Positions 1 to 9,451 of a stretch of 64,000 bases of DNA are shown one piece after another. Position numbers and translations under genes: made by a program. The notes below the pieces were generated by a model, which saw only the letters and a list, made by a program, of their open reading frames with translations, did not search any database and had not been told where the DNA came from. Origin of the DNA: Candidatus Raymondbacteria bacterium RIFOXYA2_FULL_49_16 (GTDB lineage: Bacteria; Fibrobacterota; OXYB2-FULL-49-7; XYB2-FULL-49-35); the NCBI GenBank assembly GCA_001789205.1, contig MFYT01000071.1, forward strand, positions 1 through 64,000, written 5' to 3'. The number at the start of each line of letters is the position of its first letter. Positions within the stretch are counted from its first letter, which is position 1.

Positions 1-3000
1 ATTGCTGTTGACGGCAATACCTACACAGTGGATATCACCCCTGATGCTGGTGGGAACATCACCATTGACGTTGCTGCTGATGTTGCCCAGGATGTGTCTT
101 TAAACAACAATACAGCCGCAAGCCAGGTATCTGTGACCTATGATGCAGTTGCACCAACTATTACAATAACGTCGGCAGAGACCAGCCCCACGAACGCATC
201 GCCAATAAGCATAACAATCGCTTTCAGCGAGCCGGTAACTGGATTTGCTCTGGGCGATATAGCGGTAACAAATAGCACCATTAGCAATCTATCCGTTGTT
301 TTGGCCGGTCAGACCTGGACAGCCGAGATTACGTCTGCTGCGGATGGACAGAACACTGCGAATATCTCAGCAGGAGCGGCTCAGGACAATGCCGGCAATG
401 GCAATATTGCTGCCGCGCAGTTTGTCATCCGGTATGACGGAACCGCGCCTGTTGTGGCTGTTAATACGCTATACACAAACGATCAGACGCCTGCGCTCTT
501 CGGTACGGTTGATGATGGTTCCTCAACGCTGTCCATTACCGTAGCAGGACAGACCCGCACGGCTGTAAACAACGGGGACGGGACCTGGAGCCTGGCTGAC
601 AACAGTCTTACTCTCATTGCTGACGGCACATATGATATCGCAGTCACGGCCACTGATTCTGCGGGCAATGCAGGTAACGACGCAACAACAGATGAGCTTT
701 TCATAGACGCCACAGCGCCCATTGTTTCCGTATCCCAGCTGCTGACCGGAGATTCGACACCCGCGCTATCAGGTGCGATTAACGATGCTGCGGCCACTAT
801 CAGTCTGACTGTGGCAGGACAGACTGTTCCAGCGACAAACAATGGCGATGGTACCTGGTCGCTTGCCGGCAATGTACTTGCCGCCCTGGCCGAAGGCATG
901 CATGATGTCGCGGTCGTTGCGACCGATGGCGTTGGCAACGCGGGCTCAGATACGTCGACAAACGAATTGAGAATCGACCTTACCGGGCCGGTTGTTACTG
1001 TCAATAGCATATCCACAAACGATAACACACCCGCGCTTAATGGAACCATTGATGACGCTGCTGCCTCTCTCAGTATCACCGTGATTGGTCAGACCATTGT
1101 TGCGGTCAACAACGGTGATGGCACATGGACACTTGCCGACAATCTGTTGGCCACTATTGCGGACGGGACCTATGACGTTTCAGTCACTGCGACGGACGCA
1201 GTCGGGAATATTGGGACAGACGCAACAACAGATGAACTCTACATCAATACCTCGACTCCCTATATAACCGTGGACAGTCTGCTCACCAATGATCTTACTC
1301 CAGCGTTGACCGGTACTGTGAATAGCGCTTCTGTGACCATTTCCGTCACAGTTGCAGGCCAGACCCTGGCCGCAGTCAACAATGGTGACGGCACCTGGAC
1401 ACTTGCGGACAATCAACTTACAACGCTTTCCCAGGGCACGCACGATGTTTTGGCCACGGCATCAGATACACTGGCCAATAGTGGAACCGATGCGACCGTG
1501 AATGAGCTGGTCATTGATGCTACAGGTCCTGCGATCTCCCTGGTTTCGCCAACAGGCGCTGAGGTGTGGCAGAAGAGCAGCGCACAGAACATACAATGGA
1601 CGGCCACAGACCTGCACATGGACGCCAATAGCATCAGGATCGAATACAGCGTTCATGGCAATATATGGATACCAATTGATTCTAATCTGGCTAATTCAGG
1701 TCTTTATTCCTGGAACCTTCCTGCAATGCCTTCAGATTCTGGTTTGGTCCGCGTACGTGCTGCTGACCTTGCGGGCAATGCAACCTGGGATACCAGCAAT
1801 ACCTTTTTCACTATCGAAGATATCCTTGCGTATATCTCGGTTTCTCCCAACAGCGACACGGTTTCCAGCGACAGTACGATTCTGTTTACCGCAGCAGGGT
1901 TCAATGCAGACAGTGTTCAGATATCCGGCCTTGCCTTTACCTGGACAGTTGAAGGCGCTATTGGCTCCATTGACGCATCCGGCCTTCTTACTGCAACAAA
2001 GGAAGGAACAGGCAGGGCAATTGCTTCATGCAGGGGCATAAGCGATACCACAGGCTTCATAACGGTTGTGCCGGGCAGTGCTGTAGCTCTTCGCGTACTT
2101 CCAGACACGGTTCTGAGCCTTTCTGCTGACAGCGCTATCCAGTTCAGCGTTGTTGCCTATGACGCAGATACCAATGTGACAACAAACAGCAGTCTTTTCT
2201 GGGGCGTGGTAAACGGGATTGGCACCATCAATGCTTCTGGCCTCTTTGAGGCAACCACAACAGGTTCAGGAGCAGTATATGCTGTTATGGGAGGTCTCAG
2301 AGACACCTCCAGGGCCATTACTGTGCTCCCAGGCCTGCTTAGCCGCGTTGTACTTACACCAGACACTGGAATGGTTATTGCCAGCGGTTTGACTGCTCAG
2401 TTTGGCGCACAGGCGTTTGATGCAGACAGTAATGCCATAACCCCGGTCTCATTTACCTGGGCTGTGACCAATGCAATTGGAACAATCGATACTACAGGGA
2501 TTTTCACAGCCTCTGTTGAGGATACAGGCCGGGTCATTGTATCTGCTGCCGGAGTTTTTGATACCAGCGCGTTAATTACAATAACACACGGCTCAGTCGC
2601 ATCCCTTGCAATTGCTCCGGACAAGGTAACGCTGTCAGCCGACTCAACCCTGACCTTTACCGTGGTTGCCACCGATGGCGCGGGTAATGAGTTTATACCA
2701 ATCAGTGTGTCATGGTCAATTGTGGGAAGCAATGGCTCAATAAACAGCAACGGCCTTTTTGACGCTGGCAGGGCAGGAGTGGGGTACATTGTTGCGCGCG
2801 TTGGGACTGTTTCGGATACGACCGACAGCATTGTTGTGACCTCTGGCATGCTTGCGGCAATCACGGTTTCACCTGATCAGGCGCTTATTACCGCGGACAG
2901 CAGCCTCCAATGCACCATTTCTGGAATCGATCTGGACAGCAACCCGGTTTTGGTAAATACGGCTACCTGGGGCTTTATTGGCCAATCGGGCGCAATGGCA

Positions 3001-5376
3001 AATGGTCTGTATACCCCGGATAAGGTCGATACGATCATGGCGTATGCGTGGGTCAACGGCATCACCGATACCACGAATGCCATTGTTGTTGTACCGGGTG
3101 GTGTTGCAGTAATCTCTATTTCCCCCGATGCGGCGGACACTGTTATTGTGAACGATACCCTGCGCTTCTCGGTTATTGCCGCAGACGCGCACGCGAACAA
3201 CACGCTCCCGACAGGCGTTGTTTTTGGATGTATTCCTGACAGCGCAGGCGCAATCACTCCCGCAGGTGTTTTTGTCCCGGTCATCAGTGGTCAGGTCAAA
3301 GTATATGCTTTGTGCAATGGGGTTTCTGATACAAGCCAGGGAATCGTTGTCAGGGGCAATATTGTTATGCCCAGCGCCACAGACACAGTCATTTTATCTG
3401 AAGATGGCGTATCCATTACGCTGCTGCCCGGCACAATTGATTCATCGGTCGTGGTACGCATTGATGAGGATTCCGGATCTGAGCCAGAACACGAAGGGAT
3501 TACCCCGCTTGGCGCCTTTGACGTTGAACCTGCTGATATGGTTCTTCAGACTCCAATCCAGATCGCTATTGACCTGCCTCTGGCAGCCATCACGGGTAAT
3601 GCCGAAGATGTCAGGCTTTTCTGGTACAATGAGGTTGATTCGGGCTGGGAGGTTGTTGTTGGCTCGCATTATGATACTCTTTCAGAGAGCGTTGTTGGTT
3701 CTTCCAATGCTTTTGGGCAGTTTGTGGTTGGCATAGATTCTCAGGCGCCCGTGGTAGGCAACAATACTATGACTGACGCCCAGAGTGGATCAATCCTCAC
3801 TATTTCCGCTGGTGTGGACGACAATATTCTTAATACGTTTGTCACCATATTCTATAAGCAGGGCGGCGAGACCGCATACCAGGATACGACTGTAGAAGTT
3901 GTCAACGGAGTCATCTCTGTAAACATTGAATCTATAATGACTAACGAAAGAGGCTTCGAGTATTACATTGTGTCAGGAGATGGGACAAATGAAACACGTG
4001 ATGCTGTTCAGTCTGTCACTGTTCACGTTGATAATATTGAAGCTGAGGATGAATTCCCACTCATGGCCTGGAAGCTTTTCAGCGTTCCCATGAATGCGTC
4101 TGAACGAGGCTTTGACGCGCTTTTCAGCTCTCTTGGCGCCTACGATCCTGCCCAATGGAAGGCCTATGCAGTGTACGGCAATCAGTATGTGGAAATCATG
4201 AACAATGATTCAGTGGATCAATTTGTCACTGGCCAGGCCTATTGGCTTAAAATCCGTAAAAAAGACTTCACTCTTGCGACCGGCGTTGCGTCATCGGTTC
4301 CCACAAACCAGCCATATGAAATCAAGCTGGCACCAGGTTGGAATCTGATGTCCAATCCTTTCATGTTCAATATTTCATGGAACGCCCTGCGGCAGCTCAT
4401 GGACAGCGTTGGCGTAAGCCGGTATGTTGTCGGACCCTATTCTTACACCAATGACGATTGGCATGTTCCCTGGCCCATTGGCGATCTGGTTTCCCTTGAG
4501 ACGTGGAGCGGATACGCAGTGCACAATGATTCCACTGATACCATCAGACTCTATATACCGCCCGAAGAGTATAATGCAGGCAGGGCGGCAAAGGCCATGG
4601 TTCTGCCGGACAAGGATTTCTGGACCATTGGCATCAACTTCTCAGGTTCAAATGGAAAGAAACAGACGCGCACCGTGGGCATTCATCCTGAAGCAGCCAA
4701 TGACCTGGATAAATTCGACCATCGCGAACCGCCTGCTGTTGAACTAAGCGCTGGTCTGGCCATGGCGCACGAAGTGCAGGGCAAGAGCAGAAAGTATCTG
4801 AGCGACATCAAGGCCCCATTTGAACAGGGACAAACCTGGAACTTCTCTCTGGCGTTTAAGGCTGGCAAGCAGACCGTGGGCTTTGATATTGCCGAGGCAT
4901 GTGCTGGCTCCTGGGAAGTGTATCTCTACGATGGTGCGCGTAATATAGCTGTTGATCTGCGGAAAGACCCGTCCTATTCATTCACAACTGATAAAGATGG
5001 GGTGCGTGGATTTAAACTGCTGGTTGGCACATATGCCTATGTGCTGGACAAGGCAAACGGCAGGCTTGGTGTGCCCGCGGTATTTGCGCTTACCCAGAAC
5101 TATCCTAACCCATTCAACCCGGTTACCTCAATCAAATACCAGATGCCTGAAGGTGGCAAAGTGATGCTTGAAATATTCGATGCATCTGGCCGTAAAATCA
5201 GAGGCTTGATATCTGAGCGCCAGGATGCAGGATATTACACTGTTCAGTGGGATGGCAGGGACGGCAATGGAAAGGTCGTTTCTTCAGGAATGTATATCTA
5301 CAAGATCAGGGTCGTCAAAGGTAATTACCGCAGCGTATTGTTCAGGACTTCGAAGAAGATGGTTTTTGTGCGGTAA
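1..5376 (+). CDS. giant secreted Ig-like repeat protein with C-terminal sorting domain (5' end outside window)
   Basis: The reading frame is open from base 1, so the start lies upstream and at least 1791 residues are visible. In order: a Big-type Ig-like domain (about 130-445); four tandem Ig-like repeats with an exact 270-bp period starting at 445, 715, 985 and 1255, each carrying an NNGDGTW core and a GTYDV/GTHDV motif; six Big_2-like repeats of about 258 bp (about 1827-3360) with ADS...W...G.I..SGLF patterns; a possible ZU5-like segment (about 3360-3740); a segment with GWNLMSNPF (4338-4364) common in FCB secreted proteins; and a C-terminal FlgD-like/type IX-type sorting domain (QNYPNPFNP at 5095-5121, then ..GMYIYKIR). 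Probably a cell-surface or secreted adhesin-like protein. The domain classes are recognised by pattern; the ligand is unknown. Confidence 0.85.
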   Translation: MAVDGNTYTVDITPDAGGNITIDVAADVAQDVSLNNNTAASQVSVTYDAVAPTITITSAETSPTNASPISITIAFSEPVTGFALGDIAVTNSTISNLSVVLAGQTWTAEITSAADGQNTANISAGAAQDNAGNGNIAAAQFVIRYDGTAPVVAVNTLYTNDQTPALFGTVDDGSSTLSITVAGQTRTAVNNGDGTWSLADNSLTLIADGTYDIAVTATDSAGNAGNDATTDELFIDATAPIVSVSQLLTGDSTPALSGAINDAAATISLTVAGQTVPATNNGDGTWSLAGNVLAALAEGMHDVAVVATDGVGNAGSDTSTNELRIDLTGPVVTVNSISTNDNTPALNGTIDDAAASLSITVIGQTIVAVNNGDGTWTLADNLLATIADGTYDVSVTATDAVGNIGTDATTDELYINTSTPYITVDSLLTNDLTPALTGTVNSASVTISVTVAGQTLAAVNNGDGTWTLADNQLTTLSQGTHDVLATASDTLANSGTDATVNELVIDATGPAISLVSPTGAEVWQKSSAQNIQWTATDLHMDANSIRIEYSVHGNIWIPIDSNLANSGLYSWNLPAMPSDSGLVRVRAADLAGNATWDTSNTFFTIEDILAYISVSPNSDTVSSDSTILFTAAGFNADSVQISGLAFTWTVEGAIGSIDASGLLTATKEGTGRAIASCRGISDTTGFITVVPGSAVALRVLPDTVLSLSADSAIQFSVVAYDADTNVTTNSSLFWGVVNGIGTINASGLFEATTTGSGAVYAVMGGLRDTSRAITVLPGLLSRVVLTPDTGMVIASGLTAQFGAQAFDADSNAITPVSFTWAVTNAIGTIDTTGIFTASVEDTGRVIVSAAGVFDTSALITITHGSVASLAIAPDKVTLSADSTLTFTVVATDGAGNEFIPISVSWSIVGSNGSINSNGLFDAGRAGVGYIVARVGTVSDTTDSIVVTSGMLAAITVSPDQALITADSSLQCTISGIDLDSNPVLVNTATWGFIGQSGAMANGLYTPDKVDTIMAYAWVNGITDTTNAIVVVPGGVAVISISPDAADTVIVNDTLRFSVIAADAHANNTLPTGVVFGCIPDSAGAITPAGVFVPVISGQVKVYALCNGVSDTSQGIVVRGNIVMPSATDTVILSEDGVSITLLPGTIDSSVVVRIDEDSGSEPEHEGITPLGAFDVEPADMVLQTPIQIAIDLPLAAITGNAEDVRLFWYNEVDSGWEVVVGSHYDTLSESVVGSSNAFGQFVVGIDSQAPVVGNNTMTDAQSGSILTISAGVDDNILNTFVTIFYKQGGETAYQDTTVEVVNGVISVNIESIMTNERGFEYYIVSGDGTNETRDAVQSVTVHVDNIEAEDEFPLMAWKLFSVPMNASERGFDALFSSLGAYDPAQWKAYAVYGNQYVEIMNNDSVDQFVTGQAYWLKIRKKDFTLATGVASSVPTNQPYEIKLAPGWNLMSNPFMFNISWNALRQLMDSVGVSRYVVGPYSYTNDDWHVPWPIGDLVSLETWSGYAVHNDSTDTIRLYIPPEEYNAGRAAKAMVLPDKDFWTIGINFSGSNGKKQTRTVGIHPEAANDLDKFDHREPPAVELSAGLAMAHEVQGKSRKYLSDIKAPFEQGQTWNFSLAFKAGKQTVGFDIAEACAGSWEVYLYDGARNIAVDLRKDPSYSFTTDKDGVRGFKLLVGTYAYVLDKANGRLGVPAVFALTQNYPNPFNPVTSIKYQMPEGGKVMLEIFDASGRKIRGLISERQDAGYYTVQWDGRDGNGKVVSSGMYIYKIRVVKGNYRSVLFRTSKKMVFVR
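445..1524 (+). repeat. four tandem 270-bp Ig-like coding repeats
   Basis: Repeat starts fall at 445 (GCGCCTGTTGTG), 715 (GCGCCCATTGTT), 985 (GGGCCGGTTGTT) and 1255 (ACTCCCTATATA); the next domain begins at 1525. The spacing is exactly 270 bp (90 codons) each time. The copies have diverged at the DNA level, so this is an old in-frame duplication series within the giant surface protein. Confidence 0.85.
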
Positions 5377-5546
5377 TGGACTTGGATCGAATTTTACGAT
5401 ACATTTCCATGGGAGTGGGGGCGTTATTTTTACATTGGCGTATTTGTAATACATCCCTATAGGCCATATGGTGTATTAAATATCTCTTGACGGCAGAGCA
5501 TATTATATTGCTTTGTCTATGTATTATACGTTATTTTAATGTGTGT

Positions 5547-6209
5547 ATGGGTAGTTTTATACGAACGACAGTAGTAGCTCTTGCTTTAACAGCTTCTATG
5601 TGCGTGTTCTTTTCTTGTATGCCGAACCTCATGCGTCATTATCCGCAGAACGCAACTGTGCGTATAGATGTACGTTCATTAAAATCGAAAGCGAAACCGC
5701 GTCTTTTCCTTGCATTTGAGAAGAAGTTGAACGATTTGCTTGCTGTATACGCCGAGGAGAAAAAAGATTTTAATGTGATGCGAGATTCAGTCGATATTCC
5801 AAGCCACACTATTTACATTGAAATAGACTCTCTTATGGTCACTAATTATGAAGCCTATCTTAAGCATTTTCAGAAAATAGATAAGAAAGCAGATAGATAT
5901 ACTAAAACGGCGGAAAAAACGAGACATCCCTATGGAGGTGCGTTGCCTTCTATTTTTGATGATGACGATAATATGACTGGACAGCTGATTGATTTGTATA
6001 CGCATACTATGGTCATGGAAAATCGATTGCATGCCTATATGAATGTTAATATATATCTTGCCGACAATAAGTCATTGGTTGTATGGGGTATACAGAAAAA
6101 GTTGGAAACTTCCTCATACGAACCTATTCATGAAGGCGAGCAAATTCAGCAGCTTTTTAGTATTTTAGAGTCTTTCCTTCGTGAAGAGATAGGCTTTTTT
6201 AAGTTGTAA
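5547..6209 (+). CDS. unknown exported protein, possible lipoprotein
   Basis: I do not recognise the family. The ATG at 5547 is preferred over the in-frame TTG at 5487 because it starts directly with a signal peptide (MGSFIRTTVVALALTASM, then a Cys after FFS). The FFSC junction is a weak lipobox, so it may be a lipoprotein or an ordinary secreted protein. The mature part is about 200 residues, rich in Lys, Glu and Asp, with predicted helices and no obvious repeat. The next gene starts 16 bp after its stop, so the two are probably co-transcribed. Base use is more AT-rich than in the neighbouring giant protein, which may mean a different origin. Confidence 0.6.
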   Translation: MGSFIRTTVVALALTASMCVFFSCMPNLMRHYPQNATVRIDVRSLKSKAKPRLFLAFEKKLNDLLAVYAEEKKDFNVMRDSVDIPSHTIYIEIDSLMVTNYEAYLKHFQKIDKKADRYTKTAEKTRHPYGGALPSIFDDDDNMTGQLIDLYTHTMVMENRLHAYMNVNIYLADNKSLVVWGIQKKLETSSYEPIHEGEQIQQLFSILESFLREEIGFFKL

Positions 6210-6225
6210 TTAAAGAAAAGCGTCA

Positions 6226-6948
6226 ATGAAATTCCTCGTAAATATCGTTGCATTAGCGATTATCCTAGAATTCTATGGCGTTGTTGCCGCGTTTGGGGAT
6301 GATCCTAGTCAATATCTTGATGATGAAGCATGGAAAGATAGCTTGCCAAAATTGAGAATATGCATTGAAGGTGGTTTAGAGCATAGAATAGGGCAGGTGT
6401 CAAGGGATTTACCGCCAAACATAAGAAGATATGCGGAGGAATTAAAGACTGGGACAGATTATTCTTTTTCCTTGGCGTATATTTTTGGCAAAGAAATAGG
6501 GTTCGGTTTTGAATTTTTACAGTTTAATTCGTCGAATTCAACGGATCATGTTATTGTGAATAGTGTTGTTGATGGAACGGTGGTTGCAATAGGGACCTTA
6601 GAGAATAATATAAATTTATCTACGTATAGCCTTTGTTTGCTAGTCCGGCGATCATTCTCTGAAAGAAAGATTTATCTAGTTGGTAGTTTTTCCATGGGCA
6701 TGCTCTCCTACAGAGACAATGCAAGTTTGTTAGGCATGTCTTTTAAAACGACAGGTGTTGCTATCAGCACTGGTGGTACGATGGGCTTTGATTTTTTTAT
6801 AGGGAAAAGTGTTACACTTGGATTCGATGTAAGATATTTTAGTGGATTGCTAATAGACCTAGAGATGAATGATGTCCCAGTTCCTTCGGAAGAGTGGACG
6901 AGTTTAGATAGAATCGGAATTTGCATTGGGATAAGAATGTATCGATAA
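6226..6948 (+). CDS. unknown exported protein, possibly a small outer-membrane beta-barrel
   Basis: The N-terminus (MKFLVNIVALAIILEFYGVV, then AAFGDD) looks like a cleavable signal peptide. The rest alternates hydrophobic and polar residues in short strands (GFGFEFLQF, KIYLVGSFSMG, GFDVRYFSG) and ends GICIGIRMYR, with an aromatic near the C-terminus as in many barrel proteins. No family is recognised. It follows the preceding unknown exported gene closely and shares its AT-rich composition. A large palindrome sits just after its stop codon. The barrel call is inference from strand pattern only. Confidence 0.55.
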   Translation: MKFLVNIVALAIILEFYGVVAAFGDDPSQYLDDEAWKDSLPKLRICIEGGLEHRIGQVSRDLPPNIRRYAEELKTGTDYSFSLAYIFGKEIGFGFEFLQFNSSNSTDHVIVNSVVDGTVVAIGTLENNINLSTYSLCLLVRRSFSERKIYLVGSFSMGMLSYRDNASLLGMSFKTTGVAISTGGTMGFDFFIGKSVTLGFDVRYFSGLLIDLEMNDVPVPSEEWTSLDRIGICIGIRMYR

Positions 6949-6951
6949 ACT

Positions 6952-6993
6952 CACCCCTGTAGGGGTGAATTGCAATTCGCTCCTACGGGGGTG
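6952..6993. repeat. 42-bp near-perfect palindrome between convergent genes
   Basis: The left half CACCCCTGTAGGGGTGAAT and the reverse complement of the right half CACCCCCGTAGGAGCGAAT agree at all but three positions, and the centre reads GAATTGCAATTC. It lies between the stop of the barrel-like gene and the stop of nfnB. It has no T-run, so it resembles a dispersed palindromic (REP-like) element that could also act as a two-way transcription barrier. Confidence 0.7.
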
Positions 6994-7008
6994 GCCATGC
7001 TATTACCG

Positions 7009-8466
7009 TTACCAGACACTTGTGTTCAGATATTCGTGTATTGCCGCGGCAGCCTGCCTGCCCTGACCCATGGCAAGAATCACGGTCGCTGCTCCCAGGA
7101 CAATATCACCGCCCGCAAAGACGCCCTTTTTCGACGTTTTGCACGTTCCTTCAGTTGCAACAATGTTGCCCCATTTGGTTAGTTGAATATCGGGCGTGGT
7201 ATTGGGAATAAGAGGGTTTGGGCCATTGCCAATGGCCACAATGAGCGTATCGGTTTCAATAACGAATTCAGACCCCTTGATAGGTACGGGTCTGCGGCGT
7301 CCTGAAGCATCTGGTTCGCCCAGTTCCATTTTTATACATTCAACGCCAGTCATCCGGTTTTTTGCATTGCCGTGGACCTTTACTGGGTTCTGGAGAATGT
7401 TGAAAATAACGCCTTCTTCCTTTGCGTGGTGCACTTCCTCGATACGGGCGGGCATTTCAGTTTCAGACCTGCGGTAGACGATATATGATTTCTCCGCGCC
7501 AAGACGAAGCGCTGTGCGGGCTGAATCCATTGCCACATTACCGCCTCCTACGGTCACCACGATTTTAGATCTCATGATGGGAGTGTCGGCCCTGGGAAAA
7601 TCGTACGCTTTCATCAGATTGGCCCTGGTCAGGTATTCATTTGCCGAATATACGCCAATGCAGTTTTCTCCTGGAATACCCATGAAATAGGGAAGGCCTG
7701 CGCCTGTGCCCACAAATATGGCATCGTATCCATCGGCAAGGAGTTCGTCAATCGTGAAAAACTTACCGATAACAGCGTTTGTCTGAAGTTTAACTCCCAT
7801 GCGTTGGAGAAGGTCAACTTCTTTTTGGACAATGACTTTAGGCAACCTGAATTCAGGAATGCCAAACACAAGCACGCCGCCGGGTTTGTGCAGGGCCTCG
7901 AAGAGCGTGACCGAGTGACCCAGGGAACGCAGGTCGCCAGCAACCGTGAGGCCTGCAGGCCCACTGCCAACAACAGCCACTTTTTTCCCGGTTTCATTCG
8001 CAATGGCTGGCACCTCTATGGTAGCGCTTTCACGTTCCCAGTCAGCGAGAAAACGCTCCACCTTGCCAATACTGACCGACTGGTTGGTGTCTTTCAGCAC
8101 CTTTCCCAGAGTGCAGGGTTTCTGGCACTGTTCTTCCTGCGGACATACGCGGCCGCAGATGGCGGGCAGAAGGTTTTTTTCCTTGAGTTTTTTAATGGCG
8201 CCTTTGAAGTCATTATCCGCTGTCAGTTTTAAAAAAGCGGGGATGTCGATCTGGACAGGGCAGCCTGTCACACATGGTTTGTTTTTGCACTGAAGGCAGC
8301 GGATCGCCTCAATACGCGCCTGCTCAGGCGAATATCCCAAAGGCACTTCCTGGATATTTCGACAACGCACATGCGGTTCCTGTTCAGCCATTTTCTGCTG
8401 GGGTATGCGGGAACGCTCCTTTGCAGTGAGCGTGTCCCTTTTTTCAATGATTTCCGCTGGTGTCAT
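7009..8466 (-). CDS. nfnB: NfnB-type large subunit of NADH-dependent reduced ferredoxin:NADP+ oxidoreductase
   Basis: The encoded protein has the glutamate-synthase small-subunit fold used by NfnB. Near the N-terminus are two [4Fe-4S] cysteine groups (CLQCKNKPCVTGCP and CGRVCPQEEQCQKPC), then an FAD motif (GSGPAGLTVAG) and an NAD(P) motif (VGGGNVAMDSA). The start at 8466 is chosen because its ATG overlaps the nfnA stop as ATGA; an in-frame ATG 24 bp upstream would lie inside nfnA. Together with the adjacent subunit it should couple ferredoxin and NADH oxidation to NADP+ reduction by electron bifurcation. Alternative: the small subunit of a glutamate synthase, but the paired FAD/[2Fe-2S] partner argues for Nfn. 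Confidence 0.85.
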   Translation of the reverse strand: MTPAEIIEKRDTLTAKERSRIPQQKMAEQEPHVRCRNIQEVPLGYSPEQARIEAIRCLQCKNKPCVTGCPVQIDIPAFLKLTADNDFKGAIKKLKEKNLLPAICGRVCPQEEQCQKPCTLGKVLKDTNQSVSIGKVERFLADWERESATIEVPAIANETGKKVAVVGSGPAGLTVAGDLRSLGHSVTLFEALHKPGGVLVFGIPEFRLPKVIVQKEVDLLQRMGVKLQTNAVIGKFFTIDELLADGYDAIFVGTGAGLPYFMGIPGENCIGVYSANEYLTRANLMKAYDFPRADTPIMRSKIVVTVGGGNVAMDSARTALRLGAEKSYIVYRRSETEMPARIEEVHHAKEEGVIFNILQNPVKVHGNAKNRMTGVECIKMELGEPDASGRRRPVPIKGSEFVIETDTLIVAIGNGPNPLIPNTTPDIQLTKWGNIVATEGTCKTSKKGVFAGGDIVLGAATVILAMGQGRQAAAAIHEYLNTSVW

Positions 8467-9305
8467 TTTTTCACCCCATTGAGTTTGCACTCGTGTTGTT
8501 CGAGTGAAGTCTTTTCCTCTTCTTTATAAAAGCTGAGCCGGTTCATCATTTCATCAAAATCGACCTGATGGCCGTCGAATTCTGGACCATCGACGCAGAC
8601 GAATTTGGTTTTTCCCGCAACAGTGACCCTGCAACCGCCACACATGCCAGTACCATCGATCATTATAGTATTCAGGCTCACAAGGGTGGGAATTTTCATT
8701 GACTCAGTCAGTTTTGAGACCATTTTCATCATAATGGGCGGACCAATAGCGACAACCAGATTTGGCAAGGTTCCGCTATTAACAAGGTCTTGCAAGGCAT
8801 TGGTAACAAAGCCTTTCTTACCGTATGAACCATCGTCAGTTACAATAATTACCTCATTACTTGCCTTACGCATGTCAGCTTCCATGATAATGAGGTCTTT
8901 ATTGCGTGCTCCAAGGATGGAGATTACATTATTGCCTGCGGTTTTGAGCGCCTGGGCAATGGGATGCATGGGCGCTACGCCAATACCGCCGCCAATACAC
9001 GCAACAATGCCGAATTTCTCAATGTGTGTGGGTTTTCCAAGCGGTCCGACAAAGTCGAGGATGGTGTCTCCGGCATTGAGCGTGGCAAGCTGTTTTGTGG
9101 TTTTTCCAACAACTTGGGCTATAATGGTGACCGTGCCACTAGCAGGATCAGCGTCAGCAATGGTCAGGGGAATGCGTTCACCTGTTTCGTCGATTTTCAA
9201 CATGATGAATTGGCCTGCCTTGCGTTTTTTAGCGATCTGCGGGGCTTTAACGACCAGTTTGACCACATTGGATGAGAGCATTTCCTTGGAGAGTATTTTG
9301 TTCAT
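8463..9305 (-). CDS. nfnA: NfnA-type small subunit, ferredoxin-NADP reductase-like
   Basis: An FAD/NAD-binding reductase of 280 residues. Visible are an FAD-binding segment near RIPLTIAD (about residue 50), a pyridine-nucleotide Rossmann part beginning GGGIGVAPMHPIAQAL, and a C-terminal [2Fe-2S] motif DGTGMCGGCRVTV...FVCVDGPEFD. The Asp before the first Cys matches the reported Asp ligand of the NfnA cluster. Proteins of this type next to a GltD-like subunit form NfnAB; related sulfide dehydrogenase subunits are the alternative. It is the first gene of the minus-strand pair and overlaps nfnB by four bases. Confidence 0.85.
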   Translation of the reverse strand: MNKILSKEMLSSNVVKLVVKAPQIAKKRKAGQFIMLKIDETGERIPLTIADADPASGTVTIIAQVVGKTTKQLATLNAGDTILDFVGPLGKPTHIEKFGIVACIGGGIGVAPMHPIAQALKTAGNNVISILGARNKDLIIMEADMRKASNEVIIVTDDGSYGKKGFVTNALQDLVNSGTLPNLVVAIGPPIMMKMVSKLTESMKIPTLVSLNTIMIDGTGMCGGCRVTVAGKTKFVCVDGPEFDGHQVDFDEMMNRLSFYKEEEKTSLEQHECKLNGVKK

Positions 9306-9402
9306 AATAGGCCTTTTTTAATGGCAGAAATATAGTCATGACCATCAACAATTTTCCAGAGCTTTTTGCAGCATGCTCAATACCTTGTAATATTCACTCA
9401 TT

Positions 9403-9430
9403 TTGGTTTATTTTTTACATTACATAAAAT
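9403..9430 (+). promoter_or_regulatory. candidate sigma-70-type promoter for the CsgG-like gene
   Basis: TTGGTT (9403-9408), a 16-bp spacer and TAAAAT (9425-9430), in an AT-rich gap between the divergent nfnA and CsgG-like genes, 21 bp upstream of the ATG at 9452. Pattern match only. Confidence 0.35.
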
Positions 9431-9451
9431 TATAGAAAGGCCTGTTCTGGT

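Noticed and set aside
483-1079. Long minus-strand open frame within the Ig-like repeats
   Set aside because: It is antisense to the repeat-coding strand; the repeats preserve openness in another frame. No start signal or family.
5487-5515. TTGACG as a -35 box before the unknown exported gene
   Set aside because: No suitable -10 hexamer at 16-18 bp; the nearest TATTAT sequences are too close or too far.
7009-8466. Glutamate synthase small subunit
   Set aside because: The overlapping FAD/[2Fe-2S] partner with the Asp-Cys cluster motif indicates NfnAB, and no large glutamate synthase subunit is adjacent.
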